A program made the translations under genes and the position numbers. The notes under the pieces are model-generated. The model was not told the DNA's origin and did not search any database. It saw only the letters and a list, made by a program, of their open reading frames with translations. Shown here piece by piece: positions 13,028 through 13,792 of a DNA stretch of 13,792 nt. How positions within the stretch are numbered: the first letter of the stretch is position 1; each line of letters begins with the position of its first letter. The stretch spans positions 1 through 13,792 of the forward strand of contig DATGSF010000004.1 in NCBI GenBank assembly GCA_035302865.1. Direction: 5' to 3'. This stretch comes from DATGSF01 sp035302865. GTDB lineage: Bacteria > Bacteroidota > Bacteroidia > Chitinophagales > Chitinophagaceae.

Positions 13028-13729
13028 TTAAATCTCTAAGCGAATATTGGATGCAAAGTAATAATAATTTCTTGCTGGATTCCACTCTAACATCCAGCCT
13101 AAAATTATGGGAGTGGAAAAAATCTTAGTATAAAAATCATTATAAAATCGAATGCTGTTTATCCATTCTTCCGAATGCACAAAAGTTCGTTTATTTAAAA
13201 GCTCTAAACTCCAAGCTAAATCTAAATTTTCATTCCATCTTTCTCTATAAGTTAGCATATTACGAAATCGAATTGAGCTAAAATCTTGAGTAATTAATTC
13301 GTTTTGATATTCAATCAATTGCCTGAATGTAATAGTATTAATACTTGGTATAACATTAACTCTCCAACCAATATAAGATCTTGAATATAAACTCAACTCT
13401 TCAGAATAAATAGAATTTATACTGAAAGGTAAAATGAATATCGTATTTTGATTATTAGAAAAAGAATAAGAAAAAATAGGTCGTAAAGCAACAAAATTTG
13501 GCGTATAATTTGGATAATAAGTACGTATGTATCCATTAGCAGACAATTTGAGGTTATCGCTCAATTTAATGGGTTTTCTTAATTCAAGCCAAGAATGTTG
13601 GTGTAATCGAATACTCTGAGCATGTAATTTAGAAAAAGAAAAAAATAATAGAAAACTAAAATATAGTAATATACATTGTTTTAAAATTTGCACTTGGCAA
13701 ATTAGGTATCCTCTACTTTTATCCATCAT
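13028..13729 (-). CDS. DUF2490-like outer-membrane beta-barrel protein
   Basis: This 233-residue protein has a long N-terminal hydrophobic signal (core ILLYFSFLLFFSFS, about residues 20-33, ending in LHAQ at 35-38). It is therefore exported. The mature part is built of alternating short amphipathic strands rich in Tyr, Trp, Arg and Asn with polar turns, as in small outer-membrane beta-barrels. The segments HSWLELRKPIKLSDNLKLSANGYIR (about 45-69) and ITFRQLIEYQNE, then SIRFRNMLTYRERWN (about 132-166) recall DUF2490, a Bacteroidota family predicted to form a barrel of unknown function. The signal peptide has a long n-region. A start at the internal GTG (codon 13) would be more typical, but the -7 box 14 bases upstream of the ATG supports 13729. 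It is convergent with the enoyl-CoA hydratase gene. Confidence 0.72.
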   Translation of the reverse strand: MMDKSRGYLICQVQILKQCILLYFSFLLFFSFSKLHAQSIRLHQHSWLELRKPIKLSDNLKLSANGYIRTYYPNYTPNFVALRPIFSYSFSNNQNTIFILPFSINSIYSEELSLYSRSYIGWRVNVIPSINTITFRQLIEYQNELITQDFSSIRFRNMLTYRERWNENLDLAWSLELLNKRTFVHSEEWINSIRFYNDFYTKIFSTPIILGWMLEWNPARNYYYFASNIRLEI

Positions 13730-13742
13730 AAATATATAATAC

Positions 13743-13750
13743 CAAAAGTA
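13743..13750 (-). promoter_or_regulatory. -7 promoter box of the DUF2490-like gene
   Basis: On the minus strand TACTTTTG is a perfect TAnnTTTG match, 13 bases upstream of the ATG at 13729 and identical to the box before the glycosyltransferase gene. The -33 region near the window end shows no TTG. Confidence 0.45.
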
Positions 13751-13792
13751 CTATATTTTATAACGATCTGGAAATAGATTATTAATTATCTC

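Overview
This window looks like chromosomal DNA of a member of the Bacteroidota. The DNA is AT-rich. One surface protein ends in a type B type IX secretion (gliding-motility C-terminal) domain. Several genes belong to families common in or restricted to this phylum (DUF3467-, DUF5362- and DUF2490-like proteins, BadF/BadG-type sugar kinase). Candidate promoters carry the Bacteroidota -7 box TAnnTTTG, and start codons generally lack a clear Shine-Dalgarno sequence. No tRNA, rRNA, CRISPR array, transposase or phage gene is visible.

Region 1 (1-1738, minus strand) is the start of an operon that runs off the left edge. In transcription order it encodes an unrecognised 118-residue membrane-anchored or exported protein, a DoxX-family membrane protein, a secreted DsrE-like protein with one cysteine, and the N-terminal third of a secreted SoxB/5'-nucleotidase-like metallophosphoesterase. 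Together they suggest periplasmic inorganic sulfur (thiosulfate or sulfane-sulfur) chemistry. The divergent intergenic region holds a promoter candidate with a Crp/Fnr-like half-site pair directly upstream of its -33 element. On the other side lies msrA, a methionine sulfoxide reductase.

Region 2 (2478-6905, plus strand) has a secreted multidomain adhesin-like protein (L-type lectin, Ig/PKD-like modules, T9SS type B signal). A terminator hairpin follows, with a promoter box inside its loop. Then come a GT4-type glycosyltransferase and a DUF1835-like protein whose start codon overlaps the glycosyltransferase stop (TAATG).

Region 3 (7019-8650, minus strand) has a membrane protein of unknown function and a BadF/BadG-type N-acetylglucosamine-kinase-like protein. 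It is separated from region 2 by a strong bidirectional terminator.

Region 4 (8724-13750) carries housekeeping genes: mnmE on the plus strand, then, convergent to it, a DUF3467-guaA operon on the minus strand. Divergent from that operon is a PaaG-like enoyl-CoA hydratase/isomerase, and convergent to the latter is a DUF2490-like outer-membrane protein. Three convergent pairs (around 7045, 10160 and 12993) have hairpins suited to terminate both strands.

The most striking observation is guaA. The ATP-pyrophosphatase and dimerisation domains look fully conserved, but the N-terminal glutamine amidotransferase domain has lost the Cys-His-Glu triad and the surrounding motifs while remaining full length and in frame. 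It is predicted to be an ammonia-dependent GMP synthetase, or one fed by an unidentified partner. The second most interesting item is the SoxB-like/DsrE/DoxX operon.
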